Below are positions 6,842 through 16,634 of a DNA stretch of 64,000 nucleotides, piece after piece; position 1 is the stretch's first letter; each line of letters opens with the position of its first letter. Origin of the DNA: an uncultured bacterium. Lineage in GTDB: Bacteria; Patescibacteriota; Saccharimonadia; Saccharimonadales; Saccharimonadaceae. The position numbers and the translations under genes were made by a program. The stretch spans positions 1 to 64,000 of the forward strand of contig CALHPA010000004.1 in the NCBI GenBank assembly GCA_938036155.1. Direction: 5' to 3'. The notes under the pieces were generated by a model. It saw nothing but the letters and a program-made list of their open reading frames with translations, was not told the origin of the DNA and searched no databases.

Positions 6842-9089
6842 AGAATTTAAAAAGTCGATTTTAATCGGTGTGCCAGTTGTGGCAGTTATTGTTTTTAGCG
6901 CTCTAGCTATATTTAGAAATCTTTCTAACGCCGTTAAAGCAACTGATTTTAATCCTGGCCGAATTATCGATGATAGTATCTTTTATAATAAAGATGCAAT
7001 GAATGTGTGGCAAATCCAAAGCTTTTTAAACAAGCAAATTGGTAGTTGTGATACTTGGGGTGCTGGCCCTTCTGGACGAAATGATGGTAGGACTGCCGCT
7101 CAATTTGCTGCTGCACAAAATTCAAATTATTGGCATAAACCTCCATATGTATGTATAAATAATTACCATGAAAACCCAAACACTGGCGAAACTTCTTTCG
7201 AAAAAGGTGGTGAATCTTTTGATGGTGGAGTTTCGGCTGCGCAGATTATTTATGATGCAGCTCAGAAATATGGAATTAACCCACAAGTTTTATTAGTTCT
7301 ACTAAAAAAAGAATCTCTTAATTTACTAGATGATAATTGGCCAGTAAAAACTCAATATAAATATGCGATGGGCTATGCTTGCCCAGATTCTGGACCTGGA
7401 TTTTCTGCTGCTTGTGCGGATTCGAAAGCTGGTTTTTATAAACAAATGACTTTGGCAGCTTGGCAGCTAAAATATTATAAAGACCATCATAAAGATGGTG
7501 GTTATTCGCTAAAGCTTGGATGGAATAACATTCAATATTCACCAAATCCAGCTTGTGGTACAAAACGTGTTAATATTGAGAATGTAGCAACCTTGAGTCT
7601 ATATATTTATACACCGTATGTTCCAAATAATTCAGCGCTAGCAAATTATCCGGGAACTTCACATTGTGGAGCTTATGGAAATCGTAATTTCTTTATGTTC
7701 TTTAATCAGTTATTTGGCTCGACTATTGATGATAAGGTTGAAATTGTTAAATCTAATGTGGCTTTGCCTAAAGATTCTTATGCAGTTTCGGCTAACTCTT
7801 CGTTAAATTTAGATATTGAAAATGGCGCAATCAACTCAAATGGTGCTCGTGTTCAAATCTATACTGCAAATAGTTCTAAAGCGCAACAATTTTCATTCGA
7901 ACAGACTGGCGATGGATATTACGTTATTAGAAACTTAGGATCGGGAAAAGTTCTTGATGTGGCCGGAGGAAGGACTATTAACGGAGTTTCAGTTCAACTT
8001 TATGATTACAATGGAACTTGTGCACAAAAGTGGGCTCTAAGCAGAAAACCTAATGGAAAGATCGAGATTCTTTCTAAGTGTAATGGAAATAAAGCATTAG
8101 ATATAGTTGGCGGAAATATAAATTCTTCTGGGATTAAACTTCAACTTTATAGTAGGAATGATACACCATCTCAAGAGTTTAATATTAAATCTTTATCTCA
8201 AGGCTTAAACGGAATATTTAAGATTTCGAATTTTGTATCTAATAAGGTTGTGGGTATTAAAAGTGAAGAAGCTTCTGCTCATATTACAGATTTTATCTCA
8301 AATAGTCCAATTCAACAATTTGAGATAAAAAGATATGATGGGGTGTTTTATAAAATTAAAAGTATATCTAGTGGAAGTTTTTTGGAAATAACTGAGAATG
8401 TAAATTCTAAGCAGCTACGCTTCAATAATGATAGACAAAATTCTTGTGAACAGCTTTGGTCAATTCGTGCAGATGAAAGAGGTGCTTATAAGATTCAAAA
8501 TGCTTGTTCTGGAGGTTTTGTTATAGATGTTGTTAATGGTGCTATCAATACTAATGGTTCATATCTTCAAGGTTATAGTTCCAATAATACTGATGCACAA
8601 AGATGGAAGATTGAGGATGTTAACATTATCAAGGCTTTAGACGAACAGACATCTAATAGCGATAAAATAGAAGGTAAGTATGTAGTTTCAACCATGACTA
8701 CACTAGCAATGGATATAGCTAGTGGTAGAATGACCAATGGTGCAAGTCTACAAATATACAATCAAAATAAAACACTTGCTCAAAATTTTACTATCGAAAA
8801 AACTTCAGATGATCTTTATATCATCCGTAGCGATAATGGTAAAGTAATCGATATATCTGGTGGTAGAATATCAAATGGTACCAAGCTTCAACTTTATGAT
8901 TATAATGGTACTTGTGCTCAAAAATGGAAAATTTTAAAGAGTAATAATGGATTATATGAAATTTTATCTGCTTGTGATTCTAACAAGACTATAGATGTAT
9001 CTGGGGGGATGATAGGTGTGTCAGGTACTAAGTTGCAGCTATATTCAAGAAATCAGACTCTTTCTCAACAGTGGAAATTGAAACAATAG
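6813..9089 (+). CDS. Anchored muramidase-like protein with three ricin-type beta-trefoil domains
   Basis: Predicted cell-surface protein of 758 aa. A basic N-terminus is followed by one hydrophobic segment (about residues 17-34), either an anchor or an uncleaved signal. Residues about 60-310 resemble lysozyme-like/soluble lytic transglycosylase folds: helix YGINPQVLLVLLKKES carries candidate catalytic Glu167, and several cysteines are present. Then come three domains of about 130 residues (about 320-455, 465-600, 620-758), each with repeated xLDIxxGxxxxGxxLQLY and AQKW/AQxF (QxW-like) motifs of ricin-type carbohydrate-binding beta-trefoils; the first and third are very similar, the middle one divergent. 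The start is supported by GGAAGG just upstream. A role in binding and cutting host-cell wall is inference. Confidence 0.8.
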   Translation: MLKVLQSRSREFKKSILIGVPVVAVIVFSALAIFRNLSNAVKATDFNPGRIIDDSIFYNKDAMNVWQIQSFLNKQIGSCDTWGAGPSGRNDGRTAAQFAAAQNSNYWHKPPYVCINNYHENPNTGETSFEKGGESFDGGVSAAQIIYDAAQKYGINPQVLLVLLKKESLNLLDDNWPVKTQYKYAMGYACPDSGPGFSAACADSKAGFYKQMTLAAWQLKYYKDHHKDGGYSLKLGWNNIQYSPNPACGTKRVNIENVATLSLYIYTPYVPNNSALANYPGTSHCGAYGNRNFFMFFNQLFGSTIDDKVEIVKSNVALPKDSYAVSANSSLNLDIENGAINSNGARVQIYTANSSKAQQFSFEQTGDGYYVIRNLGSGKVLDVAGGRTINGVSVQLYDYNGTCAQKWALSRKPNGKIEILSKCNGNKALDIVGGNINSSGIKLQLYSRNDTPSQEFNIKSLSQGLNGIFKISNFVSNKVVGIKSEEASAHITDFISNSPIQQFEIKRYDGVFYKIKSISSGSFLEITENVNSKQLRFNNDRQNSCEQLWSIRADERGAYKIQNACSGGFVIDVVNGAINTNGSYLQGYSSNNTDAQRWKIEDVNIIKALDEQTSNSDKIEGKYVVSTMTTLAMDIASGRMTNGASLQIYNQNKTLAQNFTIEKTSDDLYIIRSDNGKVIDISGGRISNGTKLQLYDYNGTCAQKWKILKSNNGLYEILSACDSNKTIDVSGGMIGVSGTKLQLYSRNQTLSQQWKLKQ

Positions 9090-9095
9090 TTTTTT

Positions 9096-9132
9096 AAAAG
9101 ATCATCCTCTCTCGAGAGTGATCTTTTTTTTA
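9096..9132 (+). terminator. Intrinsic terminator
   Basis: AAAAGATCA pairs with TGATCTTTT across a loop that itself contains CTCTCGAGAG, followed by eight T residues. It ends the two-gene surface-protein unit before the polysaccharide export genes. Confidence 0.85.
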
Positions 9133-9162
9133 ATAGATTAATATGGTATAATTGTAAGCATA

Positions 9163-9987
9163 ATGACTAAAATGGGATTTTTTGATAAGAGAAACCGAGT
9201 CTTACTTGCTGAGCTCGTTAAAACAGATTTTAAATTAAGATACCAGGGGTCAGTTTTAGGGATTCTATGGTCAGTATTAAAACCACTCATGATTTTTGTG
9301 GTGATGTACTTTGTTTTTGTTAAATTTTTACGAATTACTGACCCCTCAATCCCTAACTATGCAATTACGTTGCTTTTAGGACTTTCACTTTGGGCGTTCT
9401 TTACTGAGGCTGTAACACTAGGAATGACATCTATTGTTGCCCGCGGTGATTTGATGCGGAAAATTAATTTTCCAAAATATATTGTGATTCTTTCCTCGAT
9501 GGTGAGTGCTTTAATCTCGCTTTCGATAAATCTTTTAGTAGTGCTAGCATTTGCAATATTTGCAGGGGTTAAGTATCACCTAACAGTTTTGTGGCTACCT
9601 TTTAATATCATTCTGTTATTTGCAGTTGCTTTTGGTCTTGCGTTAATCTTGTCAACTCTATATGTTAAATTCCGTGATATTTCGCATATTTGGGAAGTTT
9701 TTATGCAGATTCTGGTATATTCAATGCCGATTATGTATCCAATTTCAATGGTATCAAAAGTCTCAATTTTTGGCGTATCAGTTGCGAAATTAATAATGCT
9801 TAATCCGATAGCATTAGTAATTCAGGATATTCGCCATAATTTAATCGCACCAGAAACGCCAACTTTCTGGACATTATTCCAAAATCATTTGATTGCAATA
9901 ATTCCAATCTCAATAGCAATATTTTTAGTTTTTTTCGGGCTTTGGTATTTTAACAAAAATTCAAAGAAATTTGCGGAGATTATGTAA
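9163..9987 (+). CDS. ABC-2 polysaccharide export permease (Wzm/TagG-like)
   Basis: Membrane half of an ABC exporter for lipid-linked polysaccharide or teichoic-acid-like polymer. The 274-aa protein has six hydrophobic segments and the family opening LVKTDFKLRYQGSVLGILWS followed by the KPLMIFVVMYFVF helix. TGGTATAAT (9144-9152) ends 10 nt before the ATG. The stop TAA shares its last A with the ATG of the ATPase gene, so the two subunits are coupled. Confidence 0.92.
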   Translation: MTKMGFFDKRNRVLLAELVKTDFKLRYQGSVLGILWSVLKPLMIFVVMYFVFVKFLRITDPSIPNYAITLLLGLSLWAFFTEAVTLGMTSIVARGDLMRKINFPKYIVILSSMVSALISLSINLLVVLAFAIFAGVKYHLTVLWLPFNIILLFAVAFGLALILSTLYVKFRDISHIWEVFMQILVYSMPIMYPISMVSKVSIFGVSVAKLIMLNPIALVIQDIRHNLIAPETPTFWTLFQNHLIAIIPISIAIFLVFFGLWYFNKNSKKFAEIM

Positions 9988-11186
9988 TGGGAAAATACGC
10001 TTTAGAAGTGAAACATGTTTCGAAAAGTTTTCGTTTGCCGACAGAACAGGCGAGCGGTATTAAACAGGCTTTTGTAAACTGGACAAAAGGAATTAAAGGT
10101 TATAAAGAGCAACAGGTATTAAAAGATATTTCATTTAAAGTTGAAAAGGGCGATTTTTTTGGTATTGTTGGAAGAAATGGCTCAGGAAAATCAACTCTCT
10201 TAAAAATTATTTCACAAATTTATACTCCTGAAAAAGGAACTGTAAAAGTTAATGGGACGCTAATTCCATTTATTGAACTTGGTGTTGGATTTAATCCAGA
10301 ACTTACTGGCCGTGAAAATATTTATCTCAATGGTGCACTTTTAGGTTTTTCGAAAGACGAGGTTTCGGCAATGTATAATGAAATTGTGGAATTTGCTGAG
10401 CTTAAAGAATTCATGGATCAAAAACTAAAGAATTACTCTAGCGGAATGCAAGTCCGTTTGGCTTTTTCGATTGCAATTAAAGCTCAGGGTGATATCCTGG
10501 TTCTAGATGAAGTCTTGGCGGTTGGTGATGAAGCTTTTCAACGAAAATGTGATGAATTCTTCTCAAAAATTAAAAAAGATAAGACTAAAACTGTTATTCT
10601 TGTGACACACTCTATGTCTTCTGTGCGTAGATATTGTAATAGGGCTATCATGATTAATCAAGGTGAAGTCGCTTCTCTTGGAAGTATCGATGAAGTTGTT
10701 GAAGCTTATACTCAATTAAATCTTGAAAAACTTGGAAAGAAAGAGTCTGAAACTCAAGAGGTCCTTGGCTTGAATGATGAACTAACCAAATTAAAGATTA
10801 ATGCAATTAGTAAAAAAATCGTATCAAATAAAGAGAATTTTGAATTTGAGGTAGAGTATAATTATATAGGTAAGAAAAAAATCTTTCTTGCAGTAGCTAT
10901 GTTTGATCAAACTCGTGGTGGAATTGTCTACGATTCGAGCCAAGTTTATGTTGATTGTGGCGACCAAAAGGTAAGGTTTTCAATTCCAATGGAATTATTT
11001 AATAGTAGTGAGTTTAAGCTTACTGCTTCAATTCGAGATACTAATAAAAAATTGAGTGGTAATGAAAACTTAATTGGCTTTACGAATGATGAAAATTCCT
11101 TAATTTTTAAGCTTTCAAACAAAAAAGAAATTTCAGATTATGCATTGCTCAATAGTGAGGTTTTTAGGGTTGAAAGGATTAAATAA
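9987..11186 (+). CDS. Polysaccharide export ATPase (Wzt/TagH-like) with C-terminal domain
   Basis: ATP-binding subunit paired with the preceding permease, 399 aa. The N-terminal ABC domain carries Walker A GRNGSGKST (about residue 60), the signature YSSGMQVRLAFSIA and Walker B ILVLDEVLAVGDE. After residue 245 there is a roughly 150-residue beta-rich extension, in the position of the Wzt carbohydrate-binding domain that reads the polymer end in O-antigen exporters. Such a domain suggests the exported glycan carries a terminal modification recognised before export; that is inference from the family. Confidence 0.93.
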   Translation: MGKYALEVKHVSKSFRLPTEQASGIKQAFVNWTKGIKGYKEQQVLKDISFKVEKGDFFGIVGRNGSGKSTLLKIISQIYTPEKGTVKVNGTLIPFIELGVGFNPELTGRENIYLNGALLGFSKDEVSAMYNEIVEFAELKEFMDQKLKNYSSGMQVRLAFSIAIKAQGDILVLDEVLAVGDEAFQRKCDEFFSKIKKDKTKTVILVTHSMSSVRRYCNRAIMINQGEVASLGSIDEVVEAYTQLNLEKLGKKESETQEVLGLNDELTKLKINAISKKIVSNKENFEFEVEYNYIGKKKIFLAVAMFDQTRGGIVYDSSQVYVDCGDQKVRFSIPMELFNSSEFKLTASIRDTNKKLSGNENLIGFTNDENSLIFKLSNKKEISDYALLNSEVFRVERIK

Positions 11187-11267
11187 GGTTAATCTTTAGA
11201 ATAGAAGATATCTTTTAGGCTATTAAGTTTAAACAATTGATACATTTATTGAGGAGAAGAATAGTAA

Positions 11268-12272
11268 ATGAAAAATCCGTTAGTTTCTGTAGTTTGCACG
11301 AGTTTTAATAAGGAAAAATGGATTGCACAAGCGATTGAGAGCTTTTTGATGCAAGAAACCAATTTTGAGTTTGAGATTCTAATTATTGATGATGCTTCTA
11401 CCGATACATCGCCTAAAATTATCCGAAAATTTGCAAATGAAAATTCCGAGAAGATTCGTTTTTTCGAAAATGAAAAAAATTTAGGGATTGCGAAAACTTG
11501 GAAAAAAATATGTGATAAAGCTCGAGGTAAATATATAGCTCGGTGTGACGGTGACGATTATTGGATCAAGAAAGATAAGCTACAAAAACAAGTCGATCTT
11601 CTTGAGAGTAATAAAGATTCAAAATGGTGTAATACTGAATTTCGAACCGAGAACGAAAAAGGTAAAATTCTTTTTAAAAAGTCTTTTGCTGAAAAGTTTG
11701 TAAAAATGCCTGAAGATTTTACCGAGATACTAATTTCTAAAGGTTTTACAAATGCTTCAACATGGTTAGTTGATGCTAAATTGATGAAGGAAATAAACAA
11801 TACGCTTGATACTAAAACTCCTGATGACACATTTGATATACAGCTAGAATTATTTGTTAAGACTAAACTTTCAACGATAGAAGAGCCGATGGTTGCTTAT
11901 AGATTTGCTACAGGATCAGATTCCCACCCAGAAGATCTTTTGAAAATTCAAGAAAGAAATCAACGATTACTTCAAACACAGATAAAATTTTTACAAAAAT
12001 ATCAAGAAAAAGTTAATTTTTTACAAGCAATTAAGGAACTCTTAGAAAAACAAACTATACTTGAGAACTATCTTGTAGAAAAAGAGATTTCAATTTTAGA
12101 GCGGAACAATCTATTAAATGATAGACAAAAATTCATAGAGGATCAAGGGGTAATCATCAAGCATTATGAAAATAGTGTAAAAAATTTAGAGAATAATATT
12201 AAAAAACTAAAAAAGCGAAAGTGGTTTGGTCTATATAAGATTATTCATAAATATAGTAGTAAGGAGAAATAA
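11268..12272 (+). CDS. Family 2 glycosyltransferase with C-terminal coiled coil
   Basis: GT-A glycosyltransferase of 334 aa. The start motif VSVVCTSFNKEKWIAQAIES and donor/metal motif ARCDGDDYWI are clear. Residues about 235-325 are Lys/Glu/Asn-rich with heptad-like spacing, likely a coiled coil used for oligomerisation or for docking to the exporter. A GAGGAG ribosome-binding site precedes the ATG. Its TAA overlaps the ATG of the next glycosyltransferase. Donor and acceptor sugars cannot be told from the sequence. Confidence 0.88.
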   Translation: MKNPLVSVVCTSFNKEKWIAQAIESFLMQETNFEFEILIIDDASTDTSPKIIRKFANENSEKIRFFENEKNLGIAKTWKKICDKARGKYIARCDGDDYWIKKDKLQKQVDLLESNKDSKWCNTEFRTENEKGKILFKKSFAEKFVKMPEDFTEILISKGFTNASTWLVDAKLMKEINNTLDTKTPDDTFDIQLELFVKTKLSTIEEPMVAYRFATGSDSHPEDLLKIQERNQRLLQTQIKFLQKYQEKVNFLQAIKELLEKQTILENYLVEKEISILERNNLLNDRQKFIEDQGVIIKHYENSVKNLENNIKKLKKRKWFGLYKIIHKYSSKEK

Positions 12273-14836
12273 TGAAAAAAATTTTAATCATTTCAAATGG
12301 TCCAATTCCAGCGCCAGAAATTAAAACAGTCGAGGGTGGTGGCTTGCGTGCTTGGGGGCTTGCGAACGGCTTGAGGGAAAATTCGAAAGAACGATATGAT
12401 GTTGAAGTTGCGTATAATCAAGTTTTTAAGCAAGAAGATTTTACGAGCGAGCTAAATGGAATTAAAATTTCAACCTGGGAAATTGCAAATTTGGGTGAAA
12501 AAATTCAAGATTTCGACTCGGTTTTGGTGAGCTATAATTCTGGTGATATTACTGAAACAGTGGTCGATAATATCCGCGATGACCAACAACTTATTTTGGA
12601 TGGATATGTTCCTATTCATATTGAGATGTCTGCACGAAATTCAGATAATCTTGATCGTGAATATGATGCTTTTAATTTCGAAAATAAAATCTGGACGAAA
12701 GCCTTGAAGCGAGGTGATATTTTACTATGTGCAAATGAAGCTCAAAAGAAATTTTATATAGGCGTGATGGCGCAAGTTGGCCGAATTAATCCAATTACTT
12801 ATGGTGATGAAGATCTAATTCAAATTGTTCCATATGGAATTTATCGCGAAAAAGCTACAGCCAAAAAAGACCCAATTTCGAAAATGGTGCAAGATAAAAA
12901 AGCTTTCAAGTTGCTTTGGTTCGGCGGAATTTACCCTTGGTTTGACCTTACGAATCTGCTTAAAGCGGTTAAAAATGCCAGCGAAAAAGTTCCAGTTGAG
13001 CTAATTATGGTTGGTGTGAAAAATCCATTTAACCAGCATCCAGATTTCTTGAAAAAATACGAAGAAGTGATGGCATATATTTCAAAAAATAAGATGGAAA
13101 AGATCGTTCATATTGCCGATTGGGTAAAATTCGAAGAGCGCGCTGAATGGTATTTGGGCAGTGACGCGGTGGTTCTCATCAATAATATTGGTGTCGAAAA
13201 TACTTTGGCGTGGCGAACACGCTTGGTTGATTATGTTTGGGCAGATTTACCGATTGTTACTAATGGTGGTGACCCAATGAGTGATATTTTGGTGGCGAAT
13301 GATGCAGTTTATATTTTGCCAAATCTTGAAGTTAAAACGATCGAAAACGAGATTATTAAGATTTCGAAAGATAAAAAATCGCTTGAACGAGTTTCAAAAA
13401 ATCTTTCGAAGGTTCGCGAGTTGATCTATTGGGATAAAACAACTGAAAATCTTGCGGAACTGATTGTTAGAAATTATAAACCTGCCGACGCTGGGCTTTT
13501 AAAGGAGGTTGAAATTATGAATTCACCAGTGGTTCAAGATACGGGCGAAGGCAGAATTGTTCGAGCTAAAAATGAAGTGCAACGAATCGTAAGCAAAGCT
13601 CTACGATATTACAAAAATAACGGTTTTGAAGCAGCTTATAAGATTGCATCGGACAAAATTGTACGGAAAATCAAAAATAAAACTGTGGCAAAAATTGATA
13701 AAACACCAAAAATCGTGTTAATTTCACATCAGCTTGACAATACTGGCGCACCCTTTGTAGCGATGGATTTGGCTTTTGAAATTCAAAGTCGTGCGAAAAA
13801 AATCGGCCGAAAATTAAAATTTATCGCTTTCACACCAATTAAAATGGAGAATATTCAAAAACTTAAGAAGGCAGGAATTGATGTTGAAGTTTATACTAAC
13901 CGCAATCTTTGGTTGAATTATAATCAAGGTGATATCGTGATTTTAAACAGTTTTGGACTTTCGCGACCAATCACACACACGGCAATTCAAGCGGCGAAGA
14001 GTGGTAAGCTTGACGCATTTTATTGGTATGGCCACGAGGCGACTCCAGATCGATTCGTTGACGAAGATACAAAGGAGATGTTCAAAGAATTGCTTGAAAA
14101 CGACCAAGCTAAGCTTTATGGCGTTTCAAAAGGTAGTGTTGAAGCTTATAAAGAGTTCTTTGAAACTTCGAAAAATACAGAGGTGATGACTTTCCGATTT
14201 AACTTCCCGAATGACCGATTCTCTGTAAAAGACGAAAAAGATTTCGATAAAATCGACTTCGTGATGACAGGTGCGGTTTCTGATGGGCGAAAAGGTCAAT
14301 TGCCAATTCTTTATGCGTTTTTGAATTTTTACAATAATTTCTACAAGAAAAATCCTAAAAAATATCGTGATTTTAGCTTGAAATTTATTGGTGCCGACGA
14401 TGTTGGATATATTAAAAAACAGATGGAAATTTCAGCAGAAGGTTTGGATGGAAAATGCGAAATTATTGGGCAAATTCCGCACGATGATGTACTCGATTTG
14501 GTTGAAAAAGCCAATATGACAATCTGTTATTCATATCATGAATCAATGGGGATTTTCGTTTATGAAGGTATGGCTTTTGGTCACCCAATTATTCGAAATG
14601 ACTGCTACGGGATGGAAGAACAAATTATTGATGGTAAAAATGGTTGGAGAGTTACAAATGTGAATTATCAAACTCTTTGTGATGCGATTGAAGAAAGCTT
14701 AAATCTTGAGAAAACTTCGAACAAAAAATTTGCGGAAATGTCGAAAGTTTCAGAAGATATCGCCAAAAAAGCGGCACAAAATCAATATTTTATCATTGAT
14801 GAAATTGAAAGGATTTTGAATGCAAAAGAAAATTAA
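12272..14836 (+). CDS. Tandem glycosyltransferase (two GT-B-like modules)
   Basis: An 854-residue protein that looks like two glycosyltransferases joined. Module 1 (about 1-405) opens MKKILIISNGPIPAPE and has a GT4-like acceptor/donor core. Module 2 (about 440-854) restarts with a Rossmann strand (KIVLISHQLDNTGAPF) and ends with the GT4 donor-site pattern YSYHESMGIFVYEGMAFGHPII. Between them, at 13501-13508, lies AAAGGAGG followed 8 nt later by an in-frame ATG (13517, residue 416), so module 2 (439 aa) could also be made alone. It overlaps the previous gene by 1 bp and the next by 17 bp. Confidence 0.82.
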   Translation: MKKILIISNGPIPAPEIKTVEGGGLRAWGLANGLRENSKERYDVEVAYNQVFKQEDFTSELNGIKISTWEIANLGEKIQDFDSVLVSYNSGDITETVVDNIRDDQQLILDGYVPIHIEMSARNSDNLDREYDAFNFENKIWTKALKRGDILLCANEAQKKFYIGVMAQVGRINPITYGDEDLIQIVPYGIYREKATAKKDPISKMVQDKKAFKLLWFGGIYPWFDLTNLLKAVKNASEKVPVELIMVGVKNPFNQHPDFLKKYEEVMAYISKNKMEKIVHIADWVKFEERAEWYLGSDAVVLINNIGVENTLAWRTRLVDYVWADLPIVTNGGDPMSDILVANDAVYILPNLEVKTIENEIIKISKDKKSLERVSKNLSKVRELIYWDKTTENLAELIVRNYKPADAGLLKEVEIMNSPVVQDTGEGRIVRAKNEVQRIVSKALRYYKNNGFEAAYKIASDKIVRKIKNKTVAKIDKTPKIVLISHQLDNTGAPFVAMDLAFEIQSRAKKIGRKLKFIAFTPIKMENIQKLKKAGIDVEVYTNRNLWLNYNQGDIVILNSFGLSRPITHTAIQAAKSGKLDAFYWYGHEATPDRFVDEDTKEMFKELLENDQAKLYGVSKGSVEAYKEFFETSKNTEVMTFRFNFPNDRFSVKDEKDFDKIDFVMTGAVSDGRKGQLPILYAFLNFYNNFYKKNPKKYRDFSLKFIGADDVGYIKKQMEISAEGLDGKCEIIGQIPHDDVLDLVEKANMTICYSYHESMGIFVYEGMAFGHPIIRNDCYGMEEQIIDGKNGWRVTNVNYQTLCDAIEESLNLEKTSNKKFAEMSKVSEDIAKKAAQNQYFIIDEIERILNAKEN

Positions 14837-16634
14837 TTTTAAGAATTTTTCAAAAAATGTTTTGAAGGAAATTTCAAAAGCTTTGAAAAAGGGTTGGAAG
14901 AATTCTAAGGCATTTTTTTCGAATCCGTTCTTTGTAACTCTTCTAATTATTGATGTTCTCCTGGTTTCATTTATGTATGTTGGGCCAGGGAACTTGATTA
15001 ACACGCACGACGGAAATTACCATCTTTACCGATTTGCAACTTCAATTTCAGCGTTTGATGATGGTCAAAAATTCCTCCAGCTTGATGCTGACCAGCTTCA
15101 AGGTTTTGGTCAGGCACCAAATTTGTTTTATGGCCCAATGTTGAGCTGGCTGATGCTGATTGTTTTTAAAATCACTTCGAACTTGCAAATTTCATTGATG
15201 TTTTTGATGCTGGTTGCAACTATTGCGACAACTTTTGGTGCGTATTACGCTTCGAAAAAGATTTTTAAAAGCGAAAAAGCTGGATTTTTTACGGCATTAA
15301 TTTTCACTCTTGAACCATTTCACGTTGGCGAATTACTTACGCGCGGCTCGTTCAGTGAATATTTAGCATTTGCTTTCATTCCATTTATAATTTTAGCAAT
15401 TTATCAGATTATTTTTGAAAGTAAAACTGATTTTAAGCGAATTTTTATGCTTGCATTTTCTGCTTTCGGTATTATTATGAACCATAATTTAACGGCTGTT
15501 CTAATCGCAGTTATGGCACTACTTTTTGTGGTTTTCAATATTCGAAAGGTTTTTTCGAAGCCAAAAATTCTATTTTCGCTAATCTTGGCTGGAATTTTGA
15601 CTGTTGGATTTTCTGCAATTTTTATTTTGCCGTTTCTTGAAGTTCGAGAATTAGGAATTTACAATATTTTCAATCCTGATTTTCAAAAATGGTTTTATGT
15701 AAATGGGTCGCAAGTTACTCCAGCTGATGCTTGGTTGTCAACTAATATGTTCCGTCCACCGGCTGGGCATGCTTCAGTTGTATTTGGTCTGAGTCCAACA
15801 CTATTAGTTTTAACTATTGGTTTTTTGATTTTTCGAAAAGATATGAAAAATGCAAATTATCGTCGTTTCTCAATGATGTCAATTATAATTTCGGCAATTT
15901 TTGTACTTTTTTCAACAAGATTTTTTGCATTTATTCCGGCGGTTCAAAATTTTCATAGTATGCTACAATTTAGTCAGCGTATGTTGATTATTCAGTCTGT
16001 TTTGTTGCCGTTTGTAGCGGGTTATTTCATCGGTGAAAAGCTCAAAAATAAGCGCGAAATAATGATTGCAGCGGCGATTACATCAATTTCATATCTTCAC
16101 ATCACAACTACTGCGATTGAACCGGGTAAATTTGCTTTGCCGATGAATGTTGGAATTGATTACAATTTGATTGATATCAATATTGCGATGGGTGAATATC
16201 AGCCCGTGTTCCCGAGAACCAATAACGTGAAGGATATTACTGCGGTGGCGACAACAAGCATTAAGAAAGTGATTGATGAAAAGGGAAAAAAGGCAGATGT
16301 GATTAGTGGTTTTGCTGAGCTTTCTGGCTTCGAAAAACATGGCTCAAAAATGTGTGTGAAGGTTTTGAAAAATGAAAACGGCGCTGAAATTGAATTTCCG
16401 ATGTTTTACTACCCAGGGTTTAAAGCGGTGATTAATGGTAAGCCTGTAAAAGTGAAGTATTCAGAGAAAAATCGAATGGTTACGGTTAAACTTGAAGCTG
16501 GTCAAAACGGCGTTTTGGAAACTTATTACGGCATAAGTCCGGCGACGAAAATTGGTGCAATTGTGAGCAGTATAAGCTTTTTGGCGTGCGGTATGTTCGT
16601 GATTTTTAAGAGGTCTAAATATGCAAAAAAATAA
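14820..16634 (+). CDS. Polytopic membrane protein, GT-C/YfhO-like
   Basis: A 604-aa membrane protein with roughly eleven hydrophobic segments and an external loop after the first helix containing NTHDGNYHLYRFATS, the acidic-loop layout typical of GT-C enzymes that use polyprenyl-phosphate sugars. The C-terminal ~120 residues are a soluble beta-rich domain before a last helix, as in YfhO and 6-pyruvoyl-tetrahydropterin-synthase-related membrane proteins. It probably adds a sugar to the glycan outside the membrane; function is inferred from architecture and location only. It overlaps both neighbours. Confidence 0.72.
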   Translation: MQKKINFKNFSKNVLKEISKALKKGWKNSKAFFSNPFFVTLLIIDVLLVSFMYVGPGNLINTHDGNYHLYRFATSISAFDDGQKFLQLDADQLQGFGQAPNLFYGPMLSWLMLIVFKITSNLQISLMFLMLVATIATTFGAYYASKKIFKSEKAGFFTALIFTLEPFHVGELLTRGSFSEYLAFAFIPFIILAIYQIIFESKTDFKRIFMLAFSAFGIIMNHNLTAVLIAVMALLFVVFNIRKVFSKPKILFSLILAGILTVGFSAIFILPFLEVRELGIYNIFNPDFQKWFYVNGSQVTPADAWLSTNMFRPPAGHASVVFGLSPTLLVLTIGFLIFRKDMKNANYRRFSMMSIIISAIFVLFSTRFFAFIPAVQNFHSMLQFSQRMLIIQSVLLPFVAGYFIGEKLKNKREIMIAAAITSISYLHITTTAIEPGKFALPMNVGIDYNLIDINIAMGEYQPVFPRTNNVKDITAVATTSIKKVIDEKGKKADVISGFAELSGFEKHGSKMCVKVLKNENGAEIEFPMFYYPGFKAVINGKPVKVKYSEKNRMVTVKLEAGQNGVLETYYGISPATKIGAIVSSISFLACGMFVIFKRSKYAKK

